37,485 nucleotides of DNA from Sulfitobacter sp. (lineage in GTDB: Bacteria; Pseudomonadota; Alphaproteobacteria; Rhodobacterales; Rhodobacteraceae), in assembly GCA_024637305.1 (NCBI GenBank), contig JAGXFI010000101.1, positions 1 to 37,485 on the forward strand. The letters are read 5' to 3'. Position numbers and translations under genes: made by a program. Below, piece after piece: positions 1 to 9,114 of this stretch (position 1 is the first letter of the stretch; each line of letters opens with the position of its first letter). Below the pieces are notes generated by a model. The model was not told the DNA's origin. It did no database searches and saw only the letters and a program-made list of their open reading frames with translations.

Positions 1-11
1 CGAGTAGCGCA

Positions 12-78
12 TGATCTTCCTCCCAGGAATCTGAAGCCATACTCCTTCGGGGGCTTCAGATTCCTGGGAGGAAGATCA
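12..78. repeat. Perfect 27-bp inverted repeat with 13-nt loop
   Basis: Bases 12-38 are the exact reverse complement of 52-78. The 13-nt loop (39-51) contains CCTTCGGG, which would place a UUCG tetraloop at the tip in RNA. Neither strand shows a T-run after the stem, so it is not an ordinary intrinsic terminator. It may be a palindromic mini-element, the fused ends of an insertion sequence, or an RNA processing hairpin. Confidence 0.85.
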
Positions 79-194
79 CAGAAAGATTCGCTGAAGCGGA
101 CCGGCTGGAAGCCGGTGGCTTCGATCCATTAGGTGGAAAGTTAAAAGATTTCGATCCAAAACAACGATCCGCCCGACCCCGGCGGATGGGGCTC

Positions 195-224
195 TGACCG
201 GTCAGGATTGGTCTTTGACCGGTC
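195..224. repeat. Two GACCGGTC palindromes 21 bp apart
   Basis: GACCGGTC occurs at 196-203 and 217-224, each preceded by T. The centres are 21 bp apart, which is two helical turns, as in tandem operators for a dimeric regulator. No gene start is next to them, so a regulatory role is inference only. Confidence 0.5.
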
Positions 225-419
225 TCTTTTGCTCCGTCCCGGCTGCGCTGGGAATTATCGTGAGCCAACTGGCCGGCGCGTGGTACTTTTTCGTTCAGCG
301 GCGCGGGTAGAAAGTCTGCTTTTGGCTCAGAGAAACCGTACTTTGCGGCAATCAGACCACCGACTGGACTTTCAAACTGGCCTTGGTTTGATTTCATAGG
401 CGGCACCGACCTATGAGGA

Positions 420-3050
420 TTAGAATTCTTCCCAGCCATCATCCAGTTCCCGGAGGTCGTCGGGCGTGATTGCCAGATTGCCGGACACAGTCAGTGAATT
501 CCGCTGCAAAGACCCGGCATGCCTCGCTTCATTCACCTCTGCATTCTTCTTCGGCACAAATCGCGAAACTTCGCCGGTCTTCTGCACACTGTACAAAAAA
601 ATGTCATCATCGCTTTTCATTCGGAATTGAGCCACGGCAGAAACAAGCGCATCGGCTTCGGCAGTAAGCGCATGGCTTGCCGCTGTGGTTTCTTCGAACA
701 TCGCCGCATTCTGTTGCGTCACATGATCCAGCTCGTTCACAGCAGAGTTGATCTCAGCCAGTCCGTTGGCCTGTTCCCGCGCAGAAGACGCGATGTCCGA
801 CACACTTTTGGAAATTTCCGATACCGAAGTCACAATCGAAGAGAGGGCAATACCGGTTCGGTCCACTAGATCAACGCCATCTTTCACCTGTTCGCTACTC
901 GCCGTGATCAACGTGTTGATCTCACGGGCCGCATCCGAAGAACGCTGTGCCAAAGCGCGCACTTCTGTGGCCACGACAGCAAACCCCCTGCCCGCTTCTC
1001 CCGCGCGCGCCGCTTCGACACCGGCATTGAGCGCCAGAAGATTGGTTTGAAAGGCGATGTCGTCGATCACACTGGTGATCTTGGATATCTCCTGTGAGGA
1101 CGACTTGATCCCGTCCATTGCCGCTACCGCCTGCCGCGCAACTTCACCACCTTGCTCTGCGTTGCGCTGCGCGTCCTCGGATTTCTTCCGGGCGTCATTT
1201 GCGCCCTCGGCGGCCGACCGGACAGAAGCAGTCAGCTCATCCAGTGCTGCCGCCGTTTCTTCGAGCGTCGCAGCCTGCTTTTCTGTCCTGCGGGAAAGAT
1301 CGTCTGCAGCTGTCGTGATCTCGGAGGTTTCGCTGCGGATCGAATCGGCGTTCCGGATCACGGCCCCGACCGCTTGTCGCAACGCGCCCACGGCGGCGTT
1401 GAAATCAGACCTCAGCTTGTCATACTCCGGCGGAAAGCTTGCCGTTATCTCGCTGCTCAGGTCTCCTTCGGACAGCTTTGTGAGCGCTACGCCGAGGGCC
1501 GCGACGACTTCTTGTTGCTCTTTTGCGATCAGCGCGCGGTCCGCGGTCGCCTCCCGCATTTCGGCATCCGCTTTCGAAACATCCTTCCCGAGGAAAAGGC
1601 AGGTTTCCACAGCACCTTCGGGACCAAATACTGGCGTGAAGCTCCCTTCGAGAATGGCCGGCGCTACAGCCCCCACCGTTTTCAAAGCGTATCGACCATG
1701 GGCAGCACTGCCGGAAAAAACTTTTTCCCAGATGGCATCGATCGGTTCACCGTCACCGACGTTCTCTTCGAAAACATCGCTCAACCGTCGTTTCGACATC
1801 AGCGTCGCGGATTGACCGGTCAAACCAAGGACCAGCGCATTCGCGTTCAGCGGCCTACCGTCGCCAGTGAACTCAATGCGCGCCTGACTGGCGTCGATTG
1901 TCTCGATCAATGCTGCGTTGCGCTGTGCCTGCGTCAAATCTTTCCACTCGATGACCGCTCCGATCATTTGGCCCTCGAGGTCAAGCGCGGCACCGATCGT
2001 GACTTCAAGTGTCTGCGACCCGATCGTCATTGTCGCCTTAGCCGGCAACGCCTTGGCACCTTCCGCGGCGATCAGCTCGGCGGTCGCCTTCAAATCAACC
2101 ATCGACTTCAAATTAGCGCCGACCGGATTGCACGGCTCCGCTCCTGGCCAGCGCTGGGGCAGTTCGGCGATTTCGCTCATGAAATGGACGCATGTCGGAT
2201 TTGCAAAGATAACCTCGAAATCTTCATCAACCATCATCATAGCTGCTGATGATCCACTGAACGCAGCGCCCTTGAACAAGCTCTCGCGCGCAGCGTCCTG
2301 AGCAATAGAAAGCTTCCGTCGAAAGCTGTCGAGCTGCCCGGCCATCTTGCCAATTTCATCGCGCCGCTTCACGAAAGGGACGTCGACGTCGTAGTCACCC
2401 GCCGCGATCTTACCCATTGCTGCATCCAGCCGAACGATCGGGCGGGACATGTACCCACGCAAGATTATCGCGATCACGACCAGCGCCACGAGGAAGGCCA
2501 ATCCACCGACCATCAACGTCTCGTGTCGACCCTCGGTCAACGTCGCCATTTGCCCTTTCAGCGTCCACGCCGTCACAACAGCGCCGACCACGACGTCGTT
2601 CCCACCAAAGCTGACCGGACCCGCAACGATCAAACCATCTGCGCTTGTCTGAACTTCTCCTGTTTCGATTGCCAATGCACCCAAACTCTCGGCCATGGCG
2701 ATATCCCATCCTCCAGGATCGCTCCCGACGAGGGGTCCGGGTTCCCGCCCCATGACCAGGCCCCCCAAAACATCGTCGCCTGCCGAAGCCAGCACATCCG
2801 ATAGGATAGCATCAATTGCATCCACATTTTCGAATTTGACGGACCCACCCAACTGCATCGCCAAAAGCGCATTGACCTGCTGGGACTGGGTGGCCATTTG
2901 CCTTTCGAGCGATTTACCCAACTGATGCGTGCCGTGTACCTCAATCACCATCACGACCATCAACACCAAGAGCGCCACAACCGATGTGCATCTGAAAAAC
3001 AGCGTGTTGAACGGGTTGATTCGGGCCGGATCATTTGGTTGAGACGACAT
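420..3050 (-). CDS. Methyl-accepting chemotaxis protein with HAMP and PAS-like regions
   Basis: This is a transmembrane chemoreceptor of 876 residues that would pass a ligand signal to the CheA/CheW kinase complex. Membrane segments lie at about 22-38 and 180-198, with a small periplasmic domain between them. A HAMP linker follows (about 199-250), then one or two PAS-like domains (about 265-500), a second HAMP-like stretch (about 525-575) and the long signalling coiled coil. The hairpin tip is visible in [20 protein letters not shown]. The protein ends in GWEEF, matching the xWxxF tether that docks CheR and CheB in other receptors. The ATG at 3050 has AAAGGA six bases upstream; an in-frame TTG lies 18 bases earlier and is less likely. 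No che genes are nearby, so it is an orphan receptor. The ligand cannot be predicted. Confidence 0.95.
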   Translation of the reverse strand: MSSQPNDPARINPFNTLFFRCTSVVALLVLMVVMVIEVHGTHQLGKSLERQMATQSQQVNALLAMQLGGSVKFENVDAIDAILSDVLASAGDDVLGGLVMGREPGPLVGSDPGGWDIAMAESLGALAIETGEVQTSADGLIVAGPVSFGGNDVVVGAVVTAWTLKGQMATLTEGRHETLMVGGLAFLVALVVIAIILRGYMSRPIVRLDAAMGKIAAGDYDVDVPFVKRRDEIGKMAGQLDSFRRKLSIAQDAARESLFKGAAFSGSSAAMMMVDEDFEVIFANPTCVHFMSEIAELPQRWPGAEPCNPVGANLKSMVDLKATAELIAAEGAKALPAKATMTIGSQTLEVTIGAALDLEGQMIGAVIEWKDLTQAQRNAALIETIDASQARIEFTGDGRPLNANALVLGLTGQSATLMSKRRLSDVFEENVGDGEPIDAIWEKVFSGSAAHGRYALKTVGAVAPAILEGSFTPVFGPEGAVETCLFLGKDVSKADAEMREATADRALIAKEQQEVVAALGVALTKLSEGDLSSEITASFPPEYDKLRSDFNAAVGALRQAVGAVIRNADSIRSETSEITTAADDLSRRTEKQAATLEETAAALDELTASVRSAAEGANDARKKSEDAQRNAEQGGEVARQAVAAMDGIKSSSQEISKITSVIDDIAFQTNLLALNAGVEAARAGEAGRGFAVVATEVRALAQRSSDAAREINTLITASSEQVKDGVDLVDRTGIALSSIVTSVSEISKSVSDIASSAREQANGLAEINSAVNELDHVTQQNAAMFEETTAASHALTAEADALVSAVAQFRMKSDDDIFLYSVQKTGEVSRFVPKKNAEVNEARHAGSLQRNSLTVSGNLAITPDDLRELDDGWEEF

Positions 3051-3156
3051 GGAGATTCCTTTGCTCAAAAACGGACCGAGTGGCCGATTTCGGGCAAGCT
3101 AACGTGTCTTATCTTATGATCACCTTAACGGAGCCGCATTCACCCATGGCACGCTG

Positions 3157-3179
3157 AAAAATCGCAGGGTTTCCTGCGA
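3157..3179 (-). terminator. Intrinsic terminator of tRNA-Leu
   Basis: Read on the minus strand, a 7-bp stem TCGCAGG/CCTGCGA with loop AAAC is followed directly by five T. It lies about 50 bases after the 3' end of tRNA-Leu and is a textbook Rho-independent terminator. Confidence 0.85.
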
Positions 3180-3228
3180 CCAGCGGGCCCGGATCAACGG
3201 ACTGTCAACATCAATTCTATCGTCAGAT

Positions 3229-3316
3229 TGGTACCCGCGGCCGGACTCGAACCGGCACGGCCCCTTCGGGCCTAGAGATTTTAAGTCTCCTGTGTCTACC
3301 ATTCCACCACGCGGGC
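3229..3316 (-). tRNA. tRNA-Leu (anticodon UAA)
   Basis: On the minus strand the acceptor GCCCGCG pairs with CGCGGGT before ACCA, so CCA is encoded. The anticodon loop CTTAAAA gives anticodon UAA at 3281-3283 and reads UUA. The long variable arm (CCCGAAGGGG hairpin) marks a class II tRNA, and GTTCGAGTC forms the T loop. Total length is 88 nt with CCA. It has its own promoter and terminator. Confidence 0.97.
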
Positions 3317-3327
3317 CACTGCGGCGC

Positions 3328-3355
3328 ACAATACAGTGCGTTCCGGCGGTGTAAA
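3328..3355 (-). promoter_or_regulatory. Likely sigma-70 promoter of tRNA-Leu
   Basis: On the minus strand TTTACA (3355-3350) and TATTGT (3333-3328) are 16 bases apart. The -10 element sits about 12 bases before the tRNA 5' end. The -35 matches consensus at five of six bases and the -10 at four of six. Confidence 0.6.
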
Positions 3356-3359
3356 CGCC

Positions 3360-3911
3360 TCAGAGGTCTTCGCCAACCAGTCCCAACGGTGCCCCTTTTT
3401 CAAGCAAAGATGCCTCGCTCAGCCAAGGGTTGTTTACCACTGCGACAAGCATCTGTGCGCGCGCTTCGGCAATCCGGCCCAACTGCATCAGCGTCAGACC
3501 GCGTCCCGACTGGGCCGCGACGTGCATCGGCTGCAAGAACAAAGCGACATCAAGATCCGCCAGCGCGCTCTCGAAATCATTGGTCAGGTAGTGAATGAAG
3601 GCGCTTTGGTTGAAACCTTCGGCGTAGTTCGGACAGTATTCGGCAAGCCGTTTGAAATCTTTCAACGCGCCTGCGAAATCATAAATGTCGCGGCGGCGCA
3701 TGCCACGGTCCAGCAGCTCTTGGGCGATATCGTCCGGGGCGGCCAGCCAGACCTGCCACATCTGCGCGGAAACACGTCGGCCTTCCATCGCATCCTTTGC
3801 ATCACGGGCTTTATCGAAAAGCAGTTCAAGATCATCAGACCTGTCCGCCGGATCAGGACATTCCGCAAAGGCAGGGCCGGCAATCAAGGCAAGGGTAAAC
3901 AGGAAACGCAT
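3360..3911 (-). CDS. Periplasmic TPR-like protein
   Basis: This encodes 183 residues starting with a signal peptide (MRFLFTLALIAGPAFAE, cleavage expected after the second AFA alanine). The mature part carries tetratricopeptide-like helices: DIYDFAGALKDFKRLAEYCP, then a helix pair around NDFESALADLDVALFLQP, then HVAAQSGRGLTLMQLGRIAEA. Such repeats bind other proteins, so a scaffold or adaptor role in the periplasm is likely, but the partner is unknown. The ATG at 3911 is preferred because it begins the signal peptide; a TTG two codons earlier is also in frame. The ribosome site is weak (CCCTTTGAAC). It lies between tRNA-Leu and putR and appears to be a single gene. Confidence 0.85.
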   Translation of the reverse strand: MRFLFTLALIAGPAFAECPDPADRSDDLELLFDKARDAKDAMEGRRVSAQMWQVWLAAPDDIAQELLDRGMRRRDIYDFAGALKDFKRLAEYCPNYAEGFNQSAFIHYLTNDFESALADLDVALFLQPMHVAAQSGRGLTLMQLGRIAEARAQMLVAVVNNPWLSEASLLEKGAPLGLVGEDL

Positions 3912-3941
3912 GTTCAAAGGGTGGGCCAGATTGCCATTCGG

Positions 3942-4418
3942 TCAAGTCCCTTCAGCAAGCATCACTTCCTTGACGGCCTCCATCGCCACATAGGTCGATG
4001 TGTTCTCAACATGTGGCAGCGATGAAATCGTCTCACCCAGAAAACGGCGGTAGGCCGTCATGTCGCGGGTGCGCACCTTGAGCAGATAGTCGAAATTCCC
4101 AGCGATCATATGGGCCTGTTCAATCTCGGGAACTCTGGCGACGGCCATGTTGAAGGCTCTCAGCGCGGCTTCACGGGTATCGCTCAACCGTACCTCGACG
4201 AACGCCACGTGATCCAGTCCCAGCCGGATCGGGTTCAGCAACGCGCGATAGCCCAAGATCACGTGCTGTTCTTCGAGCCGTCTCAGACGCGCCTGCGTTG
4301 GCGATTTGCTCAGTCCGATTCGCTTGGCCAGGTCGGTAATGCTGATCCTTCCGTCCTCGGCCAGAACAGTGAGAATCGCAGCGTCGAAGCGGTCAAGCGT
4401 CATGATATCATTTGTCAT
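3942..4418 (-). CDS. putR: Lrp/AsnC-family regulator, probable PutR
   Basis: The product has 158 residues, the usual size for this family. An N-terminal helix-turn-helix (LDRFDAAILTVLAEDGRISITDLAKRIG, split around residue 20, with recognition helix near SKSPTQARLRRLEE) is followed by the C-terminal ligand-binding domain with the IAGNFDYLLKVRTRD strand typical of Lrp proteins. It is transcribed divergently from putA, with 107 bases between the two starts. In alphaproteobacteria such a neighbour is PutR, which activates putA in response to proline and represses itself. The role here rests on family plus position. The start at 4418 overlaps no other gene. Confidence 0.9.
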   Translation of the reverse strand: MTNDIMTLDRFDAAILTVLAEDGRISITDLAKRIGLSKSPTQARLRRLEEQHVILGYRALLNPIRLGLDHVAFVEVRLSDTREAALRAFNMAVARVPEIEQAHMIAGNFDYLLKVRTRDMTAYRRFLGETISSLPHVENTSTYVAMEAVKEVMLAEGT

Positions 4419-4525
4419 GCAAAAGCTCCGATATTAGATCGTTTCGACTTGTAAGGCGGCAGTCTTTGGTCATTCCGACTGTTATATTGCAGGTATACTG
4501 GCTTAACATCAACCCGGAGCATCCA

Positions 4526-7500
4526 ATGGCACGTGACACGTCCCCTTCCCTGCGCAACCAGATCGACGCACAGACCTACGCGGACCCCGACGAAGTGCTT
4601 TCCCGCATCGTCGAAACCGCCGCGTTGTCGCCACAGGACCGCAAGGAGATCACCGCAAAGGCCGCGGAGCTTGTCCGTGATATTCGCGGCACCACAGCGC
4701 CCGGCATGATGGAGGTTTTCCTAGCAGAATATGGCCTTTCTACCGACGAAGGGGTCGCACTGATGTGTCTCGCCGAAGCGTTGCTGCGGGTGCCGGATGC
4801 CGAAACCATTGATGCGCTGATCGAGGACAAGATCGCGCCTTCGGACTGGGGCCGTCACATGGGCCATTCGACATCCAGCCTTGTCAACGCCTCCACCTGG
4901 GCATTGATGCTGACCGGTCGCGTCCTGGACGATGACCAACCCGGACCCGTGCGGCATCTGCGCGCAGCGATCAAGCGGTTGGGCGAACCCGTGATCCGCA
5001 CCGCCGTCAGCCGCGCGATGAAGGAAATGGGCCGCCAGTTCGTTCTGGGTGAGGACATCAACGCGGCCATGAAGCGCGCTGCGGGGATGGAGAAAAAGGG
5101 ATACACCTACAGCTACGACATGCTGGGCGAGGCGGCCCGCACCGAAGGCGACGCCAAGCGGTACCATCTGAGCTATAGCCGGGCGATCTCGGCCATAGCA
5201 ACGGCGTGCAACGATGCCGACATCCGCAAGAATCCGGGTATCTCGGTCAAACTTTCCGCTTTGCACCCGCGCTACGAAATCGCGCAGGAGAAGGCGGTGA
5301 TGACCGATCTCGTGCCGCGCCTGCGCGCGCTGGCCCTGCTGGCAAAATCGGCCGGAATGGGCTTGAACGTCGACGCCGAAGAGGCCGACCGCCTCGCGCT
5401 GTCGCTGGAGGTGATAAACCGCGTAATGGCAGAGCCTGCTTTGGCCGGATGGGACGGTTTCGGCATTGTGGTGCAAGCCTATGGCCCGCGTGCCGGCACC
5501 GTCATCGACGCCCTCTATACCATGGCTCAAAGGCACAACCGCCGCATCATGGTCCGTCTGGTGAAAGGTGCCTACTGGGACACCGAAATCAAACGCGCGC
5601 AAGTCGAAGGCATCGACGGCTTTCCGGTATTCACCCGCAAGGCGGCGACGGATGTCAGCTATATCGGCAACGCCCGCAAACTGCTGGGGATGACCGACCG
5701 CATCTACCCGCAATTCGCCACGCATAACGCGCATACCGTTGCCGCGATCCTGCACATGGCGCACGACAAGGAGACATTTGAATTCCAGCGCCTGCACGGT
5801 ATGGGCGAGACGCTTCATAACCTCGTGATGGACCAGAACGGCACGCGCTGCCGCATCTATGCACCCGTTGGGGCGCATCGTGATCTGCTGGCTTATCTGG
5901 TGCGGCGTCTCTTGGAAAACGGGGCAAACTCCAGCTTCGTCAACCAGATCGTCGACGAAGATGTCGCCCCCGAGATCGTGGCTGCCGATCCCTTCGACAA
6001 GCTGTCCGAGACGGTGCCGACGATCCCGACAGGGCCAGAGATTTTCCGCCCCCTGCGTGCCAACGCCCGCGGCTTCGATCTGGCGCACACGCCGACGCTG
6101 GAAGCCATCGAAAAGGCCCGCACGCCGTTCAAATCCCACAAGTGGGAAGCGGCCCCGCTGCTGGCAGGCACCGCGAACCCCGGCAAGGCCGAAAAGGTCA
6201 AGAACCCGGCCAAACCCGGCCAAAGCCCGGGCACGGTGCGCCCCGCCTCGGACAAGGATGTCGAGGCGTCACTGGCTGCTGCGACACCCTGGGACGCCCC
6301 CTTGCAAGAGCGACGCAAGGTCTTGTTGAAAGCAGCCGACATATTCGAGGACCGATACGGCGAAATCTTTGCCCTTCTCGCCCGCGAGGCCGGAAAAGGT
6401 TTGCCCGACTGCGTGGCGGAACTGCGCGAAGGGGTCGATTTCCTGCGCTATTATGCTGCGCAGGCCACAAATGCCCCGGCTGCGGGTGTCGTTACCTGCA
6501 TTTCACCTTGGAATTTCCCTTTGGCAATTTTCCTCGGTCAGGTCGGTGCCGCATTGGCTGCGGGTAACGCAGTATTGGCCAAACCTGCGGAGCAGACACC
6601 GCTCATCGCGCACCTCGCGGTCAGCGTCTTGCATGACGCCGGGGTGCCACGCAGCGCGCTGCAGCTTTTGCCCGGCGGCGGCGCGGTCGGTGCCGCGCTG
6701 ACCTCGGATGACCGGATCAACGGAGTGGCCTTCACAGGCTCAACCGCCACGGCGTTGAAAATTCGCGCCGCTATGGCAGAGCACTGCGCGCCCGGTACCC
6801 CCTTGATCGCGGAAACCGGCGGGTTGAACGCGATGATCGTGGACAGCACCGCCCTGCCGGAACAGGCCGTCCAGGCGATCGTCGAAAGCGCGTTCCAATC
6901 TGCCGGGCAGCGCTGTTCGGCGCTTCGTTGCCTCTATGTGCAGGAAGACATCGCCGAAGATATCATCAAGATGCTGACCGGCGCGATGCAAGCCCTGCAA
7001 ATGGGCGACCCGTGGAACCTTTCCACCGATGTCGGCCCGGTCATCGACGAATTGGCGCGCAAGGGCATCGCCGATCACGTCGCGCAGGCCCGCAGCGATG
7101 GCCGCGTTGTCGCGGAACTCACAGCACCCGACAGCGGCACCTATATTGCGCCCGCGATCATTCGCCTGAACGGCATCAACGAGTTGGAGCGCGAAATTTT
7201 CGGCCCCGTTCTGCACATCGCAACCTTCAAATCGCATCAACTCGACGCGGTGATCGACGCGATCAACGCCACGGGCTACGGGCTGACTTTCGGGCTGCAC
7301 ACCCGCATCGACGACCGCGTGCAGCACGTGTCAGAGCGGATCGAGGCCGGCAACATTTATGTCAACCGCAACCAGATCGGTGCGATCGTCGGCAGCCAGC
7401 CCTTTGGGGGCGAAGGTCTTTCCGGCACCGGCCCGAAAGCAGGCGGACCGAACTATCTGCCACGTTTCGCCCGTCCGGATGCGCAAAGCAGCGACGTGAC

Positions 7501-7945
7501 ATGGGGCAAGGCGTCAGGCAGGCTTCCCGCGCTCCCTGCGCATTCCGGCACGCCACAGGCGACCCTGTCGCTGCCCGGCCCTACCGGCGAAAGCAACCGG
7601 CTTTCCACCTTGCCACGCCCCGGCTTGCTTTGTATGGGACCGGGTCTGGAAACCGCTGCTGCCCAGCGCAAGGCAGTCGAGGCGCTTGGCGGCGTGGCAG
7701 TTGAAATGACGGGCCAGATCGACCCGGCAACCCTGAGCGATGGTCCCGACTACGGTGGTGTTCTGTGGTGGGGCGATGCGGACACCGCACGCGCCATCGG
7801 TCAGGCTCTAGCCCGGCGCAACGGCCCGATCATCCCGCTGCTGCGCGGCCTGCCCGATCAGGCGCGGGTACTCGCGGAGCGTCATGTCTGTGTCGATACC
7901 ACCGCTTCGGGCGGAAATGCGCAACTGCTTGGCGCGGTAAGCTGA
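4526..7945 (+). CDS. putA: Bifunctional proline dehydrogenase / 1-pyrroline-5-carboxylate dehydrogenase
   Basis: PutA oxidises proline to glutamate in two steps, passing electrons to membrane quinone via FAD and then to NAD. The 1139-residue protein has a proline dehydrogenase barrel in its first half (for example VKGAYWDTEIKRAQ and the AFATHNAHT-like YPQFATHNAHTVA strand). The aldehyde dehydrogenase half begins near residue 600 and shows the SPWNFPL motif at about 655, the general-base Glu in AETGGLNA near 765, and the catalytic Cys in SAGQRCSALR near 797. A C-terminal tail of about 130 residues follows GSQPFGGEGLSGTGPKAGGP. The ribbon-helix-helix repressor domain of E. coli PutA is absent, which fits control by the neighbouring PutR. 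The ATG at 4526 has GGAG eight bases upstream; longer upstream frames run into putR. Confidence 0.97.
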   Translation: MARDTSPSLRNQIDAQTYADPDEVLSRIVETAALSPQDRKEITAKAAELVRDIRGTTAPGMMEVFLAEYGLSTDEGVALMCLAEALLRVPDAETIDALIEDKIAPSDWGRHMGHSTSSLVNASTWALMLTGRVLDDDQPGPVRHLRAAIKRLGEPVIRTAVSRAMKEMGRQFVLGEDINAAMKRAAGMEKKGYTYSYDMLGEAARTEGDAKRYHLSYSRAISAIATACNDADIRKNPGISVKLSALHPRYEIAQEKAVMTDLVPRLRALALLAKSAGMGLNVDAEEADRLALSLEVINRVMAEPALAGWDGFGIVVQAYGPRAGTVIDALYTMAQRHNRRIMVRLVKGAYWDTEIKRAQVEGIDGFPVFTRKAATDVSYIGNARKLLGMTDRIYPQFATHNAHTVAAILHMAHDKETFEFQRLHGMGETLHNLVMDQNGTRCRIYAPVGAHRDLLAYLVRRLLENGANSSFVNQIVDEDVAPEIVAADPFDKLSETVPTIPTGPEIFRPLRANARGFDLAHTPTLEAIEKARTPFKSHKWEAAPLLAGTANPGKAEKVKNPAKPGQSPGTVRPASDKDVEASLAAATPWDAPLQERRKVLLKAADIFEDRYGEIFALLAREAGKGLPDCVAELREGVDFLRYYAAQATNAPAAGVVTCISPWNFPLAIFLGQVGAALAAGNAVLAKPAEQTPLIAHLAVSVLHDAGVPRSALQLLPGGGAVGAALTSDDRINGVAFTGSTATALKIRAAMAEHCAPGTPLIAETGGLNAMIVDSTALPEQAVQAIVESAFQSAGQRCSALRCLYVQEDIAEDIIKMLTGAMQALQMGDPWNLSTDVGPVIDELARKGIADHVAQARSDGRVVAELTAPDSGTYIAPAIIRLNGINELEREIFGPVLHIATFKSHQLDAVIDAINATGYGLTFGLHTRIDDRVQHVSERIEAGNIYVNRNQIGAIVGSQPFGGEGLSGTGPKAGGPNYLPRFARPDAQSSDVTWGKASGRLPALPAHSGTPQATLSLPGPTGESNRLSTLPRPGLLCMGPGLETAAAQRKAVEALGGVAVEMTGQIDPATLSDGPDYGGVLWWGDADTARAIGQALARRNGPIIPLLRGLPDQARVLAERHVCVDTTASGGNAQLLGAVS

Positions 7946-7971
7946 GCGCACCAAAACAGCTTGACCACATT

Positions 7972-7995
7972 GCGGCGATAGCCCAGCGTCGCCGC
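7972..7995 (+). promoter_or_regulatory. Hairpin abutting the rhomboid start codon
   Basis: GCGGCGA (7972-7978) and TCGCCGC (7989-7995) form a 7-bp stem with a 10-nt loop, ending one base before the ATG at 7997. No Shine-Dalgarno sequence is visible in front of this start. The hairpin may limit or modulate initiation. Confidence 0.35.
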
Positions 7996-7996
7996 C

Positions 7997-8740
7997 ATGC
8001 TACCCATCCGCGATCACAATCCTTCAGGGCGCACGCCCTACGTCACCTACATTCTGATGGCGCTGAATATCGGCATCTTCCTCAGCTATGTCGGTCTTTT
8101 TTCCGACGAACGAGCGCTGAATCAGTTTTTCATCAACTGGGCTCTGATGCCAAATATCATCAGTGCAGGCGACAGCTATACCGGGTTGCTATCATCCATG
8201 TTCCTGCATGGCAGCTGGATGCATCTGGCGGGTAACATGCTGTTTCTCTATATTTTCGGCGACAATGTCGAAGACGAGATGGGGCATCTGCCCTTCCTCG
8301 TCTTCTATATCGCGTGCGGGTTCCTATCTGGCGTGGCGCATGTCCTGTCGGATACCGGATCGCCTATCCCGACTGTTGGTGCGTCAGGTGCCATAGCGGG
8401 TGTCATGGGCAGCTATCTGCTGCTTTTTCCAAAGGCCAAGGTGGATATCCTGATTATCTTCATCGTCTTCTTCCGCATCTTCCCGATCCCGGCGTGGATC
8501 ATGCTGATGATATGGTTCGCCATGCAGTTCATTGGCGGAATCGGGACGGATCCGACCTCAGGGGGCGTCGCCTATTGGGCACATGCAGGCGGTTTCATCG
8601 TCGGGATCGTGTTGGCGCTGCCGCTCTGGCTGCGCCGCGGCGGCAGAGGTTTCTGGGACCGAACCGACGGCCACCCACCCCATCCCAAAGCACAGTATCG
8701 CGCGTCGCCCAGCAACATCCCGAGGGTCAAACGCAGATGA
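7997..8740 (+). CDS. Rhomboid-family intramembrane serine protease
   Basis: This 247-residue protein has six or so hydrophobic segments and the rhomboid catalytic dyad: Ser130 in the GASGA motif and His196 in WAHAGGF. The conserved WMHLAGNMLFLYIFGDNVED segment, with its HxxGN element that stabilises the oxyanion, is also present. Rhomboids cleave membrane protein substrates within the bilayer; the substrate here is unknown. The N-terminus MLPIRDHNPSG is typical of the bacterial subgroup with N-terminal residues IRDxNPS, which supports the start at 7997 despite the missing ribosome site. The gene follows putA by 51 bases and overlaps the next gene by four bases (ATGA), so it may be coexpressed with that gene. 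Confidence 0.95.
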   Translation: MLPIRDHNPSGRTPYVTYILMALNIGIFLSYVGLFSDERALNQFFINWALMPNIISAGDSYTGLLSSMFLHGSWMHLAGNMLFLYIFGDNVEDEMGHLPFLVFYIACGFLSGVAHVLSDTGSPIPTVGASGAIAGVMGSYLLLFPKAKVDILIIFIVFFRIFPIPAWIMLMIWFAMQFIGGIGTDPTSGGVAYWAHAGGFIVGIVLALPLWLRRGGRGFWDRTDGHPPHPKAQYRASPSNIPRVKRR

Positions 8741-9114
8741 AAAAAGTCCATGCCTCCTGCCACTGCGGCGCGGTCGAGATCGAAGCGGTCTTGCCAAACG
8801 GGCTTGACAATCTCAGGCGCTGTACCTGTTCGTTTTGCAAACGGCGCGGTGCACCTGCAGTCACGGCGGTTACCGCGTCCCTCAAGGTTCTCAAAGGTGC
8901 TGAAAATCTAAGCATCTACCAATGGGGCACCGGTACGGCAAAGCATTATTTCTGCAAGATATGTGGCATCTACACCCATCACCAACGCAGATCCGATCCT
9001 GACCAATGCGGCGTCAATCTGGGATGCATCGAAGGCGAGAAACCTTGGGAGCATGAGCCGATAAGGTGGACCGACGGCATCAACCATCCCTCGGACCGCC
9101 GACGCGAAACCTAG
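8737..9114 (+). CDS. GFA-family zinc-binding protein (glutathione-dependent formaldehyde-activating enzyme fold)
   Basis: This 125-residue protein has the cysteine pattern of the GFA/CENP-V family: C8 and C10 in SCHCGAV, C29, C31 and C34 in RCTCSFCKRRG, and a further pair in FCKICGIYTHH. These residues bind two zinc ions. Family members include glutathione S-(hydroxymethyl) synthase, but most are of unknown function, so the formaldehyde role should not be assumed. The ATG at 8737 overlaps the stop of the rhomboid gene (ATGA), indicating translational coupling. Its stop codon shares the CTAG at 9111-9114 with the stop of the opposite gene. Confidence 0.9.
   Translation: MKKVHASCHCGAVEIEAVLPNGLDNLRRCTCSFCKRRGAPAVTAVTASLKVLKGAENLSIYQWGTGTAKHYFCKICGIYTHHQRRSDPDQCGVNLGCIEGEKPWEHEPIRWTDGINHPSDRRRET

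Larger units (their letters stand above)
1..419. other. Intergenic stretch without a convincing gene; many small repeats
   Basis: No gene is supported here. The stretch lies downstream of the chemoreceptor gene. It holds a long perfect inverted repeat (12-78), a hairpin at 101-115 (CCGGC/GCCGG), a hairpin at 167-187 (ATCCGCC/GGCGGAT), the 9-mer TTCGATCCA twice at 120-128 and 150-158 (30 bp apart), and two GACCGGTC palindromes at 196-203 and 217-224. A minus-strand reading frame (397 down to 56, 113 codons from an ATG) is open, but its product resembles nothing I know and it has no good ribosome site. A plus frame is open from base 1 to about 132 and could be the tail of a gene to the left. 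The repeat density suggests a worn insertion-element remnant or a regulatory region; neither can be proved from sequence alone. Confidence 0.5.

Noticed and set aside
56..442. 128-codon minus-strand frame beyond the chemoreceptor stop
   Set aside because: It lacks a ribosome site and recognisable domain and runs through the inverted repeat; kept only as a note in the intergenic entry.
3120..3329. 69-codon frame over tRNA-Leu
   Set aside because: It is the translation of a tRNA gene and its terminator; such frames are a common annotation artefact.
4721..6223. 500-codon open frame antisense to putA
   Set aside because: It is a compositional shadow of PutA, with His- and Arg-rich low-complexity product and no ribosome site or domain.
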